Positions 11,489 through 20,444 of a DNA stretch of 64,000 nucleotides are shown piece by piece. Under the pieces are notes generated by a model. That model ran no database searches, had not been told where the DNA came from, and saw only the letters and a list, made by a program, of their open reading frames with translations. The position numbers were made by a program, and so were the translations under genes. Source of the DNA: Hoeflea sp. (GTDB taxonomy: Bacteria > Pseudomonadota > Alphaproteobacteria > Rhizobiales > Rhizobiaceae). The DNA lies in NCBI GenBank assembly GCA_019084245.1, contig JAHRFE010000007.1:124001-188000 (forward strand). The letters run 5' to 3'. Numbering within the stretch: position 1 is the stretch's first letter; each line of letters starts with the position of its first letter.

Positions 11489-11563
11489 GGGCCTGTAGCT
11501 CAATGGTAGAGCCGGCGGCTCATAACCGCTTGGTTGCAGGTTCGAATCCTGCCGGGCCCACCA
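11489..11563 (+). tRNA. tRNA with CAU anticodon (tRNA-Met or lysidine-type tRNA-Ile2)
   Basis: A full cloverleaf folds: acceptor GGGCCTG/CGGGCCC with discriminator A and encoded CCA, D-arm GCTC/GAGC, anticodon stem GGCGG/CCGCT with loop CTCATAA, and T-arm GCAGG/CCTGC with TTCGAAT. The anticodon is CAU. It is not an initiator tRNA: position 1 pairs with 72, and the anticodon stem lacks the three G-C pairs. The acceptor has C4-G69 and C5-G68 pairs, which TilS favours in E. coli, so the lysidine-modified isoleucine tRNA reading AUA is at least as likely as elongator Met. Confidence 0.93.
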
Positions 11564-11689
11564 TCTTTCCTTGTAGCGCGCGCCGCCGCGGCACTCCTGT
11601 CCGCGTGGTTCGGCTCAGACGAGCCGCCTGGCATCACACCTCGCAGGTTCCAAAGCCTGTCGCCCGCCTCCGGATGATCGCGGTATGGC

Positions 11690-12907
11690 TCAGGGCAGGG
11701 CCTTGAGGAGCTTCGGGTCCGAACGCGTGTGGACGCAGATGCGGTTTCGCCCCTGTTTCTTGGCTTCATAGAGGGCCGCGTCGGCCGCGGCGAGCATCTC
11801 TTCCCGGCTTGTCGCCGAACCGGGCGGGCAGGAGACCAAGCCGATGCTGACCGTCTGGCGCGGCGGCGCGTTGGGCAGGGTGTCGAGCGCGGTGAGCCGC
11901 ACGGCCACGCGGATGCGCTCGGCCATCGCCAGCGCGGCCGTCTCGTTCTCGCCGGGCAGGATCACCACGAATTCCTCGCCGCCGTAGCGGGCAACAAGCG
12001 CGCCGTCGAACCCCGAGACAACGTCGTTGATCGCCCTCGAGAGCAATTGCAGGCATTCGTCGCCGGACTGATGGCCATAGGTGTCGTTGAACGGCTTGAA
12101 GTGATCCACGTCGATCATCATCAACGAGATGGCGGAGCGATCCTGCCGGGCGGCGGTGACGGTCTCGGCCAGGACGAGGTCGAACTTGCGCCGGTTCGCC
12201 AGGCCGGTCAGCGGGTCCTCATAGGCCTTGGTGGCCAGGGTCTCGTTGGCAATCCGCAGCAGTTCGTTCTTCTCGATGATTTCGGAAAGCAGCCGGTCGG
12301 CCGTCTGTTCGGCGCGCAACTGACGGATCCGGTTGTTGACCATCTGCATGATGAAGGAGGCCAGGAAGGCGGAATAGAGAAGGCCGGCGGGAAGAAACAC
12401 ATAATTGCCGTCGGCAAAGGCCGCGACGCTCATCTGGCCGATGACCAGCGCGATGTTGATGAAGGCCGTGCCGGGGATCATGTAGGCCCGGCCGGCAGCG
12501 CCCTGCATGATCGCGCAGGCGACCGCCACGGTGATGATCTGGGTGCCCGGCGAGGTGTCGTACATCAGCATTGCGGCGGACAGGCCCCAGCCGAAGCCGG
12601 AGAGCAACGATCCGAACACGAAAAGACGGATCCACCGGGGATCCAGCGCCCCCGGGCCCCGTGCGAGGAAGAGCTGTTCGATGTAGATCCGGTAACCCAG
12701 GCATGCCAGCACCACAAGCGCCGACAGCAGGCCTGCCGTCACCGAACCGGACAAGCCGGCGGTCAGGGAGGCCAGCCCGACCCCGAAAGCGGCAAGGATA
12801 TGGGGTTTTGAGCTGAAGAGTTCCCGAAGCGTGTCCTCAATCTGTCGTTCGGACGCAATCTCGCGGCCGACGATCGTGAAAGGGTTCCACATGGCAAGAA
12901 AGCGCAT
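11690..12907 (-). CDS. Membrane-bound diguanylate cyclase (GGDEF)
   Basis: A 405-residue protein making cyclic di-GMP from two GTP. The N-terminal half has about six hydrophobic segments between residues ~35 and 190 (for example ALVVLACLGYRIYIEQLFLA; VGLASLTAGLSGSVTAGLLS), forming a membrane sensor. The C-terminal GGDEF domain shows DPLTGLANRRKFD, MIDVDHFKPFNDTYGH and an intact RYGGEEF active site. The usual RxxD inhibitory site just upstream is not seen (FDGA occupies that place). I choose ATG at the complement of 12905-12907, which has AGGAC upstream, over the TTG at 12934. Confidence 0.92.
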   Translation of the reverse strand: MRFLAMWNPFTIVGREIASERQIEDTLRELFSSKPHILAAFGVGLASLTAGLSGSVTAGLLSALVVLACLGYRIYIEQLFLARGPGALDPRWIRLFVFGSLLSGFGWGLSAAMLMYDTSPGTQIITVAVACAIMQGAAGRAYMIPGTAFINIALVIGQMSVAAFADGNYVFLPAGLLYSAFLASFIMQMVNNRIRQLRAEQTADRLLSEIIEKNELLRIANETLATKAYEDPLTGLANRRKFDLVLAETVTAARQDRSAISLMMIDVDHFKPFNDTYGHQSGDECLQLLSRAINDVVSGFDGALVARYGGEEFVVILPGENETAALAMAERIRVAVRLTALDTLPNAPPRQTVSIGLVSCPPGSATSREEMLAAADAALYEAKKQGRNRICVHTRSDPKLLKALP

Positions 12908-13078
12908 CGGGATGTCCTGTTGGGCGCCCTGCAAGCGCGTTCAGCCTCGAAAAGCCGAAGCGGGATGCTCGGTTTTTCCAGGCTGGCACGTTCGGGCCAT
13001 TGCGCGCAGTGTAAAAGACATTCGTAAACAATGCCTTGCACGTCCGACGCATTGACCTCGACGGCGTGTTCTGCCGAT

Positions 13079-13972
13079 TCACTCGATCCCGTTGGCCTTG
13101 GCGATGAAGTCTGCCAGATGCGGGACGTAGTCCTCGGCGCCGCTGCCGCCGGTTGAGACCGCGAGAGCGAAGCTGTTCTTGACCGCGCTTGACATGGAGG
13201 TGGTCACGGAAGCGGCGTTGGCCATGGATTCGACGTAGCGCATGTCCTTGTAGGCATTGCCGAGGGTGAACTTGTGGGCCTCGCGATTGCCTTCCAGCGC
13301 GTAGCCCATGAAGGTCTGGTAGAAGCCGCAATCCATGCGGCCGCCGCGGATCACCTTGTCGAATTCCGTGACCGGAATGCCGACCTTGCGCGACAGCGCC
13401 AGCGCCTCGGAATAGAGCGCGGCATAGCCGAGCGAAATGAAATTGTTGAGCAGCTTCATCTTGTGGCCGTCGCCAATGCCGCCGACATGGACGATCTTGG
13501 CGGCCCAGGTGGCGATCACCGGCTCGATGCGGGCAAAGAGGTCATTCGTGGCGCCGACCATGCAGTCGAGCTTGCCCTCCCAGGCCTCCTTCGGCGTCCG
13601 GCTCAGGGGCGCATCGGCGAAATCGACGCCGATATCGGCAAGTTCACCGGCCAGACGCTCGGTGACGGTGGGGTCGCTTGTCGAGCAATCGACGATGACG
13701 CTGCCCTTCTTGAGCCCCGGCTTCAGCGCGGCGACGGCGGCCTCCACCTCGGGCGACCCGGTCAGGCACAGGAAGATCAGCGAAGAGGCGCCTGCCAGTT
13801 CCTGCATCGACTGTGCCTCGGTGGCGCCGCGCCCCACCAGATCGTCGATGGGGGTGCGGTTGCGATGGGCGATCACCGTCAGGGAATACCCCTTTTCGAC
13901 GATGTTTTTGGCCATGCCATGGCCCATCAGGCCGGCGCCGACAAAGCCGATGGTTTCAGGTGCTTGCGTCAT
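13079..13972 (-). CDS. NAD(P)-dependent beta-hydroxyacid dehydrogenase (3-hydroxyisobutyrate dehydrogenase family)
   Basis: 297 residues. The N-terminal Rossmann fold begins IGFVGAGLMGHGMAKN, followed by the family signatures LKKGSVIVDCST and FADAPLSRTPKEA. The catalytic lysine region GIGDGHKMKLLNNFISLG (G-x-G-x-x-x-K-x-x-N-N) is intact, so it should be active. Members oxidise 3-hydroxyisobutyrate, tartronate semialdehyde or similar acids; the exact substrate cannot be told. The start at the complement of 13970-13972 directly precedes the dinucleotide-binding motif. It stands alone between a diguanylate cyclase and an iron-binding protein gene. Confidence 0.9.
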   Translation of the reverse strand: MTQAPETIGFVGAGLMGHGMAKNIVEKGYSLTVIAHRNRTPIDDLVGRGATEAQSMQELAGASSLIFLCLTGSPEVEAAVAALKPGLKKGSVIVDCSTSDPTVTERLAGELADIGVDFADAPLSRTPKEAWEGKLDCMVGATNDLFARIEPVIATWAAKIVHVGGIGDGHKMKLLNNFISLGYAALYSEALALSRKVGIPVTEFDKVIRGGRMDCGFYQTFMGYALEGNREAHKFTLGNAYKDMRYVESMANAASVTTSMSSAVKNSFALAVSTGGSGAEDYVPHLADFIAKANGIE

Positions 13973-14232
13973 GTCTGGTCTCCGAAAAGGGCTGGTCCGG
14001 GCACAATGCCCACCGAAAAATCTCGATCCTTGCTGGAGGTGCGGGTCACGAGCGATTGGGAAGGTCTTACAGTAGCTGAGAGCGGACAAGAATATCAAAC
14101 TTCCGACAGGCTCCAAAAAATAGTCCTCAAACGCGGCCGGAGATGGTTTTCGCTGTCGAACACGTCACCGGTCCCGTCGCGATCGCGAAAAAATACCTTC
14201 TGAGAAAACTCATCTTATTGCGCTTGCGGCGG
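13973..14232. other. Intergenic stretch upstream of the dehydrogenase
   Basis: This part of the 330-bp gap between divergent genes should contain the promoter of the dehydrogenase. It becomes AT-rich toward 14100-14260. I see no ORF or structured RNA in it. Confidence 0.4.
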
Positions 14233-14259
14233 TTGACAGAAAAACTCCCGATTTATAAA
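14233..14259 (+). promoter_or_regulatory. Candidate sigma70-type promoter for the iron-binding protein gene
   Basis: TTGACA at 14233-14238 and TATAAA at 14254-14259, with a 15-nt spacer (one or two bases short of ideal), 44 bp before the start codon in an AT-rich patch. I could not find a convincing Fur, Irr or RirA operator around it. Confidence 0.45.
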
Positions 14260-14302
14260 CATGACATCGAAATTCAAGTTTACATCCACCCAGAGGAACC
14301 CC

Positions 14303-15334
14303 ATGACCAATCCCGCATCGCGCCTGCTCGCGCTTTTCGCTTCCGTCGCGGCCTTTGCCGCCCTTGCTGCACCGGCTCATGCCGAGGGCGAGGTCAATAT
14401 CTATTCGTCGCGGCATTACGACACCGACGCACGGCTCTACAGCGATTTCACCGAAGCCACCGGAATCAAGATCAATCTGATCGAGGGCAAGGAAGAGGAA
14501 CTGATGGAGCGGATGAAGGCTGAAGGCGCCAACAGCCCCGCCGACGTGTTCATCACCGCCGACGCCGGCCGCCTGTGGCGCGCCGATCAGATGGGCCTGC
14601 TGTCGCCGGTGGACTCCGAGGTTCTCAATGAGCGTCTTCCCGAAAGCCTGCGTCATCCCGACGGCCACTGGTTCGGCATTTCCAAGCGCGCCCGCGTGAT
14701 CTTTTACGACAAGGAAAAGGTGACCGAGCCGCCGCAGACCTACGCGGCGCTGGCCGATCCGAAATACAAGGGCCTGGTCTGCACCCGCACCGGCTCCAAC
14801 ATCTACATGCTGTCACTGCTGGGCGCCTATATCGCCAACAATGGCGACGAGGCGGCGAAGACCTGGGCGCAGGGTCTCAAGGACAATCTGGCGCGGGAAC
14901 CGCAGGGTGGCGACACCGACCAGCTCAAGGGCATTGTCTCGGGTGAATGCGCCATCGCGGTCGCCAACACCTATTATTTCGCCCGCGGCATTGCCAGCCA
15001 GGTCGATGGCCTGAGCGAAGGCGTTGACAAGATCGGCATCGTCTTCCCCGATCAGGACGGCAACGGCACCCATGTCAACATCTCCGGCGCCGGCGTTGCG
15101 GCACATGCGCCAAATCGCGACAATGCGGTCAAGCTGCTCGAATACTTCACCTCGGACTCGGCGCAGTCCTATTTCGCCAACGGCAACAATGAGTATCCTG
15201 TGGTCGAAGGCATCGCCGCCTCTTCGGTGGTCGAGGGTCTCGGCAGCTTCACCGCCGACACGCTCAACCTCAACGAGCTTGGCAAGAACCAGGCCCGCGC
15301 CCAGGAAATCTACAACGAGATCGGCTACAAGTAG
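14303..15334 (+). CDS. Fe(3+) ABC transporter periplasmic substrate-binding protein (FbpA/FutA type)
   Basis: 343 residues with a Sec signal peptide cleaved near PAHA|EG. The mature N-terminus VNIYSSRHYDTDARLYSDF and the paired tyrosines in ANTYYFARG are typical of ferric-binding proteins of the FbpA/FutA/Idi family, in which those tyrosines ligate Fe(3+). The start at ATG 14303 has AGAGGAACC upstream; an ATG at 14261 is less likely. It stands alone with its own terminator. The cognate permease may be the FbpB-type gene at 22516; no ATPase gene is in the window. Confidence 0.9.
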   Translation: MTNPASRLLALFASVAAFAALAAPAHAEGEVNIYSSRHYDTDARLYSDFTEATGIKINLIEGKEEELMERMKAEGANSPADVFITADAGRLWRADQMGLLSPVDSEVLNERLPESLRHPDGHWFGISKRARVIFYDKEKVTEPPQTYAALADPKYKGLVCTRTGSNIYMLSLLGAYIANNGDEAAKTWAQGLKDNLAREPQGGDTDQLKGIVSGECAIAVANTYYFARGIASQVDGLSEGVDKIGIVFPDQDGNGTHVNISGAGVAAHAPNRDNAVKLLEYFTSDSAQSYFANGNNEYPVVEGIAASSVVEGLGSFTADTLNLNELGKNQARAQEIYNEIGYK

Positions 15335-15388
15335 GCGGCCCACAATCCCCTTACCGCCGGGGAAATGACCGCTTTCCCGGCGGACGAG

Positions 15389-15420
15389 AAGGCCCGGACA
15401 ATTGGCGTCCGGGCCTTTTT
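15389..15420 (+). terminator. Intrinsic terminator of the iron-binding protein gene
   Basis: AAGGCCCGGA, a 9-nt loop, then TCCGGGCC running into TTTTT: a classic GC stem with T-run 55 nt after the stop codon. Confidence 0.9.
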
Positions 15421-15744
15421 GGCTTTGGGAACGGGTGATTGTGAACCATTCAGGGGTGGTTTCATCACCTTGCGGTCCTGTCGTGCAGGGCTTGGTTGCC
15501 AACGTTTGAATGCAACCGCCTGCGCGGTCACATCGTTGCAGAGGCAAGATTTGCAAGGAAGCCCTTTTCACGGGCCGTCAAATGCGCTCAGTTGCGGGCC
15601 TGTCAAACACCGTGCACAAGCGGATATCGTTTTTCCGTCCGGAATTGCACAAGTCCCATGACACAGATCATTTTCACGGCTCGGAAAAATGGGAAAATTC
15701 TTCATGTAGCCAAGGACTTGAGAACACTGGAAAGCAGATTGACC
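15421..15744. other. Leader of the P-type ATPase gene
   Basis: About 320 bp between a terminator and the ATPase start. The ATPase frame stays open back to 15496, with an alternative ATG at 15658, but the translation upstream of 15745 does not resemble the family. No other feature was recognised. Confidence 0.4.
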
Positions 15745-18432
15745 ATGGAACACTCTCACCACGCGATCGACACGGACGCGTCGCTCAAGGCCATGCAGGC
15801 GAGTGCCGGTGGCCTGAGCCAGGACGAGGTCGCGGCCCGCCGTGAAATCCATGGGCCGAACCGGTTGCCGCAGGCTCCCAAGCGAAGCGTGATCCTCCGG
15901 TTCCTCTCACATTTTCACAACATCCTGATCTATGTGCTGATCGGCTCGGCCGTCATGACGCTGTTCATGCAGCATTACGTCGATACGGCGGTCATTCTCG
16001 CTGTCGTGATCGCCAATGCGATTATCGGGTTCATTCAGGAGGGCAAGGCCGAGAAGGCGATGGATTCCATTCGCCAGATGCTCGCGCCACACGCGTCCGT
16101 GTTGCGCGATGGCGAGCGCCGCACTGTCGAAGGTGAGGATCTGGTTCCCGGCGACATCGTTCTGCTGGAGGCTGGCGACAAGGTGCCGGCCGATCTGCGG
16201 CTCATCCGCGTGCACGGATTGCAGGTCCAGGAAGCGATCCTGACGGGCGAATCCGTGCCGGTTGACAAATCCACCGGTCCCGTTGCCGCGGAGTCCGCAC
16301 TGGGCGACCGGTCCTGCATGGCGTTCAGCGGAACGCTGGTGACAGGCGGGCAAGGCCGCGGCCTTGTTGTCGCGACAGGCGCCAGCTCCGAGATCGGCCG
16401 CATCAGCGGACTGCTCTCGGAGGTGGAGACGCTGACAACGCCGCTTGTCCAGCAGATGGATGTTTTCGCCAGATGGCTGACATTGCTGATCCTCCTGGTC
16501 GCAGGCGCCTTGCTGGTCTACGCCTATTTCGTCGAGCATCAGGATTTCGCCGACATGTTCATGGCGGTTGTCGGCCTCTCGGTCGCCGCCATTCCCGAGG
16601 GGTTGCCGGCGGTGTTGACGATCACGCTTGCCGTCGGCGTGCAGGCCATGGCCAGGCGCAACACCATCGTGCGCAGGCTTCCCGCCATCGAGACGCTGGG
16701 CTCGGTGTCGGTGATCTGCACCGACAAGACCGGGACGCTCACACGCAACGAGATGATGGTCGCCTCGGTCGCCTTGCCCGGCCATGTGTATTCGCTTGAG
16801 GGAAACGGCTACGCACCCGAGGGCGCCATTCTGCTGGCGGACGCACCGGTCAAGGGTCACGACCATCACCAGCTCGTCGAACTGGCCGGCGCCGCCGCTG
16901 CCTGCAATGATTCCTCCCTGCACCGGCGGGAGGGCTTCTGGGCGGTCGAGGGCGATCCGATGGAGGGGGCCCTGCTGGCGCTCGCCGGCAAGGTGGGCAT
17001 CGACGTCCAGAATGGGTTTTCAGCCCGAAACCGCACCGATGCGATCGCGTTTGACGCCCGCCACCGCTTCATGGCGACCTTGCACCATGACCATCCCGAC
17101 CACGCGGATATTTTCGTCAAGGGCGCGCCGGAACGGGTGCTGGAGATGTGCGCGCAACAGCGCGGCGCGTCTTCGGACGAAACGCTCGACGAAACCTACT
17201 GGATTGAAACCTCGGAAAAACTGGCGGCTCAAGGGCAGCGGGTTCTCGCGATCGCGGCGCGCCGGGTCAGGCCCGAGCTGACATCGATCGGATTTGCCGA
17301 TGTGGAAGGCGGCCTGGTCCTGCTCGGCCTGGTGGGCCTGATGGATCCGCCTCGCCCTGAAGCGATCACAGCGGTGGCGGAGTGCCGTGACGCAGGGATC
17401 CGGGTCAAGATGATCACCGGCGATCATGCCGGAACCGCCGCCGCGATCGGCCGGATGATCGGCCTTCAAAACCCGGACCAGGTCCTGACCGGTGCCGCCA
17501 TCGACCAGATGGACGATGCCCATCTGGCGGCAGCGGTGCTCGACACCGACATCTTCGCCCGCACCAATCCCGAGCACAAGCTGCGCCTGGTGACAGCGCT
17601 TCAGGCCCAGGGACTGACGGTGGCAATGACCGGCGACGGGGTCAACGATGCTCCGGCTCTCAAGCGCGCGGACGCAGGCATCGCCATGGGGCTCAAGGGC
17701 AGCGAAGCCGCCAAGGAAGCAGCCGAACTGGTGCTGGCGGATGACAATTTCGCCTCCATCGTCGCCGCCGTCCGCGAGGGGCGAACGGTCTATGACAACA
17801 TCAAGAAGGTCATCAGCTGGACCTTGCCGACCAATGCCGGCGAGGCGATGACCATCATCGTCGCCCTGCTGTTCGGCATGGTGCTGCCGATCACGCCGGT
17901 GCAGATCCTGTGGATCAACCTGGTGACGGCGGTGACGCTGGGCCTGGCGCTGGCCTTCGAGCCGACCGAAGAAGATACCATGCGCCGCCCGCCGCGCCCG
18001 CGCCATGAGCCGATCCTGACCAGCCGTCTCGCCTGGCAGATTGTGCTGGTCTCGCTGCTGTTCTTTGCCGGCGTGTTCGGCGTCTATGCCTATGCGACCG
18101 ATCGCGGCTATTCGGTTGAGCTCGCCCGCACCATGGCGATGAACACGCTGGTGGTGATGGAGATCTTCTACCTGTTCTTCATCCGCAACATCTACGGCAC
18201 ATCGCTGACCTGGAAGGCTGCGCGCGCCACCCGCATTGTCTGGATCACGGTCATTGCCGTGACCGCGGCGCAATTCGCGGTCACCTACGCGCCGCCGCTG
18301 CAATATGTGTTTGGAACAGAGGCGGTTCCGCTGTTTGACGGCATGATCATTGTCGGCATCGGCGTGCTGCTGTTTGCGATAACCGAGGTCGAAAAGCAGG
18401 TGCGGTTGAGTATCGCGCGGCGCGCGGGCTGA
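15745..18432 (+). CDS. Cation-transporting P2-type ATPase
   Basis: 895 residues. It has the order of a P2 ATPase: an N-terminal cation ATPase domain (LSQDEVAARREIHGPNRLP), the actuator with LTGESVPVDK, IPEGLPAVLTITLAVG in the fourth membrane segment, the phosphorylation site CTDKTGTLTRNEM (Asp ~327), KGAPERVLEMC in the nucleotide domain, the hinge MTGDGVNDAPALKRADAGIAMG, and a six-helix C-terminal membrane domain. PEGLP points to the Ca2+/Na+,K+-type P2 branch rather than heavy-metal (CPx) or MgtA pumps; the ion is not settled. Starts at 15658 or further upstream are possible. Confidence 0.9.
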   Translation: MEHSHHAIDTDASLKAMQASAGGLSQDEVAARREIHGPNRLPQAPKRSVILRFLSHFHNILIYVLIGSAVMTLFMQHYVDTAVILAVVIANAIIGFIQEGKAEKAMDSIRQMLAPHASVLRDGERRTVEGEDLVPGDIVLLEAGDKVPADLRLIRVHGLQVQEAILTGESVPVDKSTGPVAAESALGDRSCMAFSGTLVTGGQGRGLVVATGASSEIGRISGLLSEVETLTTPLVQQMDVFARWLTLLILLVAGALLVYAYFVEHQDFADMFMAVVGLSVAAIPEGLPAVLTITLAVGVQAMARRNTIVRRLPAIETLGSVSVICTDKTGTLTRNEMMVASVALPGHVYSLEGNGYAPEGAILLADAPVKGHDHHQLVELAGAAAACNDSSLHRREGFWAVEGDPMEGALLALAGKVGIDVQNGFSARNRTDAIAFDARHRFMATLHHDHPDHADIFVKGAPERVLEMCAQQRGASSDETLDETYWIETSEKLAAQGQRVLAIAARRVRPELTSIGFADVEGGLVLLGLVGLMDPPRPEAITAVAECRDAGIRVKMITGDHAGTAAAIGRMIGLQNPDQVLTGAAIDQMDDAHLAAAVLDTDIFARTNPEHKLRLVTALQAQGLTVAMTGDGVNDAPALKRADAGIAMGLKGSEAAKEAAELVLADDNFASIVAAVREGRTVYDNIKKVISWTLPTNAGEAMTIIVALLFGMVLPITPVQILWINLVTAVTLGLALAFEPTEEDTMRRPPRPRHEPILTSRLAWQIVLVSLLFFAGVFGVYAYATDRGYSVELARTMAMNTLVVMEIFYLFFIRNIYGTSLTWKAARATRIVWITVIAVTAAQFAVTYAPPLQYVFGTEAVPLFDGMIIVGIGVLLFAITEVEKQVRLSIARRAG

Positions 18433-18608
18433 AGGTTTTGGACCTATCCGCCGCCGGCCATCTGACCGGCGGCGGCCAAGGTATTGCTCCCGACGCCGGA
18501 CCTGGCGATGCCGGTTTGAAAGCAATATTGCAAAGACAGGCAGTTCAAGCCAAAAATAGCCTATTGGATTCTCCGGATTGCCGGCAGAGTAGGGGATCCC
18601 GGGGCAAG

Positions 18609-20348
18609 ATGCAGGACACGCTGAGACATTCGGATCGATTGTTGAACCTTCTCGACAAGGCCTATGACGCGCCTTTTCGTCCCGACAGCTTTCATGAACT
18701 CATGACCGCCGCGCATGATTTCTATTTCACCGAGCCTGATGATTTTTCCTCGCATGCGCTCAAGCAGGCCGACTACGAGAACAATGCCACCATTTTGAGC
18801 CATCTGAGCCGGATAGAGCGGCTGCTCAACGAGCGGGAACTGGAGAACCGTTCGCATCCCATCAATATCAGCAGCCCGGCGCTCAGCACCCTGCTGGTTG
18901 ATCCGGAAACCGGAATGGTGGAAGGAAACGCCCGGGCCAGTGAATTCTTCAAGCATGGCTTCCCGATCCACATCAAGCATCTCAATCTTAACGCGTCTTC
19001 CCGGAACCAGCTTCTGAAGATGGCGAAGGACGCCGTTGCAGCCGGCGAGTTTGACAGTGACATCTGTCTCATCAAGCGAAAGGACGATGCGGCGGCGCAT
19101 CTGGCCAAATGCGGCAGATGGGTCAGTTCCGAATACACCAGCGGCGCCAGAGCCCGCGGCCTGGCGGTGTCCATCGTGCATTTCGAATGGACCGCCGAGG
19201 CGCTTCAATTCTGCCAGTCGATGTTTGACCTGTCGGTGTCGGAAACCGAGGTCCTGGCGGCGCTGCTCAACGGGAAGTCACAGCCCGAGATCGCGGAAGC
19301 CCGGTTTCGCAGCGTCGAGACGATCAAGTCGCAATCCAAGGCGATCCTGCGCAAGTCGGGGTGCCGCAAGATCTCAGATCTGCTGGTGCTGGCCACAACC
19401 TATGGGTTGCTTGTCGACCCGGGAAGAACCCATTCGGGCATGTCAAGAACCGAGGTTCCGTTCTTCGCGCGACCTGACCGGATCTTCACCCGACCGGATG
19501 GCCGGAAGATCAGCTACGGCGTGTTTGGCGACCCGGCCGGCAAGCCGGTGCTTTTTGTTCATGGCATGGTTCAGGGACCGTTCTTTCCGGCTGACATGAT
19601 CGAGAACTTCAAGCGCGACGGCATCCGGATCATAGCCCCCTCACGGCCGAGCTTCGGACAGACCGATGCGCCGGAAAACTGGCACGAGTTCGATTCCGTC
19701 GTCATTGACGATATGATGCTGTTGCTGCCGGAGCTGGCCCGCGAGCCGGTGACCGTGATCGCGCACCAGGGCGGCGTCAGCCATGCCTGCCGGATCGCCC
19801 ATGCGCTCGGCACGCAGACCCGGAACATGGTGATGGTGAGCGCCGGAATTCCCATCGACGAGAAGAAGCATCTTCCGCACATGGGGGTGCAGACCCGGAT
19901 TGCCGCGCTGGGGGTCAAGTACACGCCCCGCATCCTGGAGACGATGATCCATATCGGAATCGTCAACTGGCTCCGCAAGGGTCTCAAGCCCTATGCCGAG
20001 CACCTGTTCTCGAACTCGCCCACGGATCTCGCCCATCTCGAGGACCCGCGCATCTACCCGATCTGCGAGGCGGGGATCCTGCACATGATCGAGCAGGGGG
20101 CGAAGGCCATCATCTATGACGGCAAGGCCGCCATGGCCGACTGGGAGAGCGATTTCCTGAAGCTCAAATGCCCGGTCAAGTGGCTGCACGGCACCAGGGA
20201 TCCGGTCATGCGCTATGACTTCGTGCAGGAATTTGTCGCGGCCCATGGCGGCGCGCCTGTCGAGCTGATCGAGAATGGCGGCAATACCATGCACCTGTCG
20301 CACAGCGATGTTTTCCATCGGGTCATCGCCGAGGCGGTTTCTGGCTGA
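18609..20348 (+). CDS. LuxR-type regulator fused to a nucleophile-less alpha/beta-hydrolase domain
   Basis: 579 residues in an unusual order. Residues ~1-200 include a PAS-like segment (LLVDPETGMVEGNARASEFF). Residues ~205-268 are a LuxR helix-turn-helix (DLSVSETEVLAALLNGKSQP, then EIAEARFRSVETIKSQSKAI). Residues ~295-579 are an alpha/beta hydrolase starting DGRKISYGVFGDPAGKPVLF. The nucleophile elbow reads AHQGGV, with Gln387 where the serine should be, while Asp531 (HGTRDP) and His562/565 are retained. So the hydrolase part is probably a ligand sensor, not an enzyme. The start at ATG 18609 fits the leading GGGG-rich site. It follows the ATPase gene by 176 bp. Confidence 0.85.
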   Translation: MQDTLRHSDRLLNLLDKAYDAPFRPDSFHELMTAAHDFYFTEPDDFSSHALKQADYENNATILSHLSRIERLLNERELENRSHPINISSPALSTLLVDPETGMVEGNARASEFFKHGFPIHIKHLNLNASSRNQLLKMAKDAVAAGEFDSDICLIKRKDDAAAHLAKCGRWVSSEYTSGARARGLAVSIVHFEWTAEALQFCQSMFDLSVSETEVLAALLNGKSQPEIAEARFRSVETIKSQSKAILRKSGCRKISDLLVLATTYGLLVDPGRTHSGMSRTEVPFFARPDRIFTRPDGRKISYGVFGDPAGKPVLFVHGMVQGPFFPADMIENFKRDGIRIIAPSRPSFGQTDAPENWHEFDSVVIDDMMLLLPELAREPVTVIAHQGGVSHACRIAHALGTQTRNMVMVSAGIPIDEKKHLPHMGVQTRIAALGVKYTPRILETMIHIGIVNWLRKGLKPYAEHLFSNSPTDLAHLEDPRIYPICEAGILHMIEQGAKAIIYDGKAAMADWESDFLKLKCPVKWLHGTRDPVMRYDFVQEFVAAHGGAPVELIENGGNTMHLSHSDVFHRVIAEAVSG

Positions 20349-20389
20349 AGCGTGCCGCGTTCGAGGACCAGTTCGAACGCGACACGCTT
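20348..20389. terminator. Hairpin after the LuxR-hydrolase gene
   Basis: AGCGTG-C-CGCGTTCGA and TTCGAACGCG-A-CACGCT pair around a short loop, immediately after the stop codon. There is no T-run, so it may be a factor-independent terminator of modest strength or a member of the palindromic repeat family seen at 9384 (shared TCGCGTT / GAACG core). Confidence 0.5.
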
Positions 20390-20444
20390 GCCAATCATCC
20401 TTTCCAGGATGAGCTTGGATGCAGCCGGGGCTGCGGGTTCGAAA

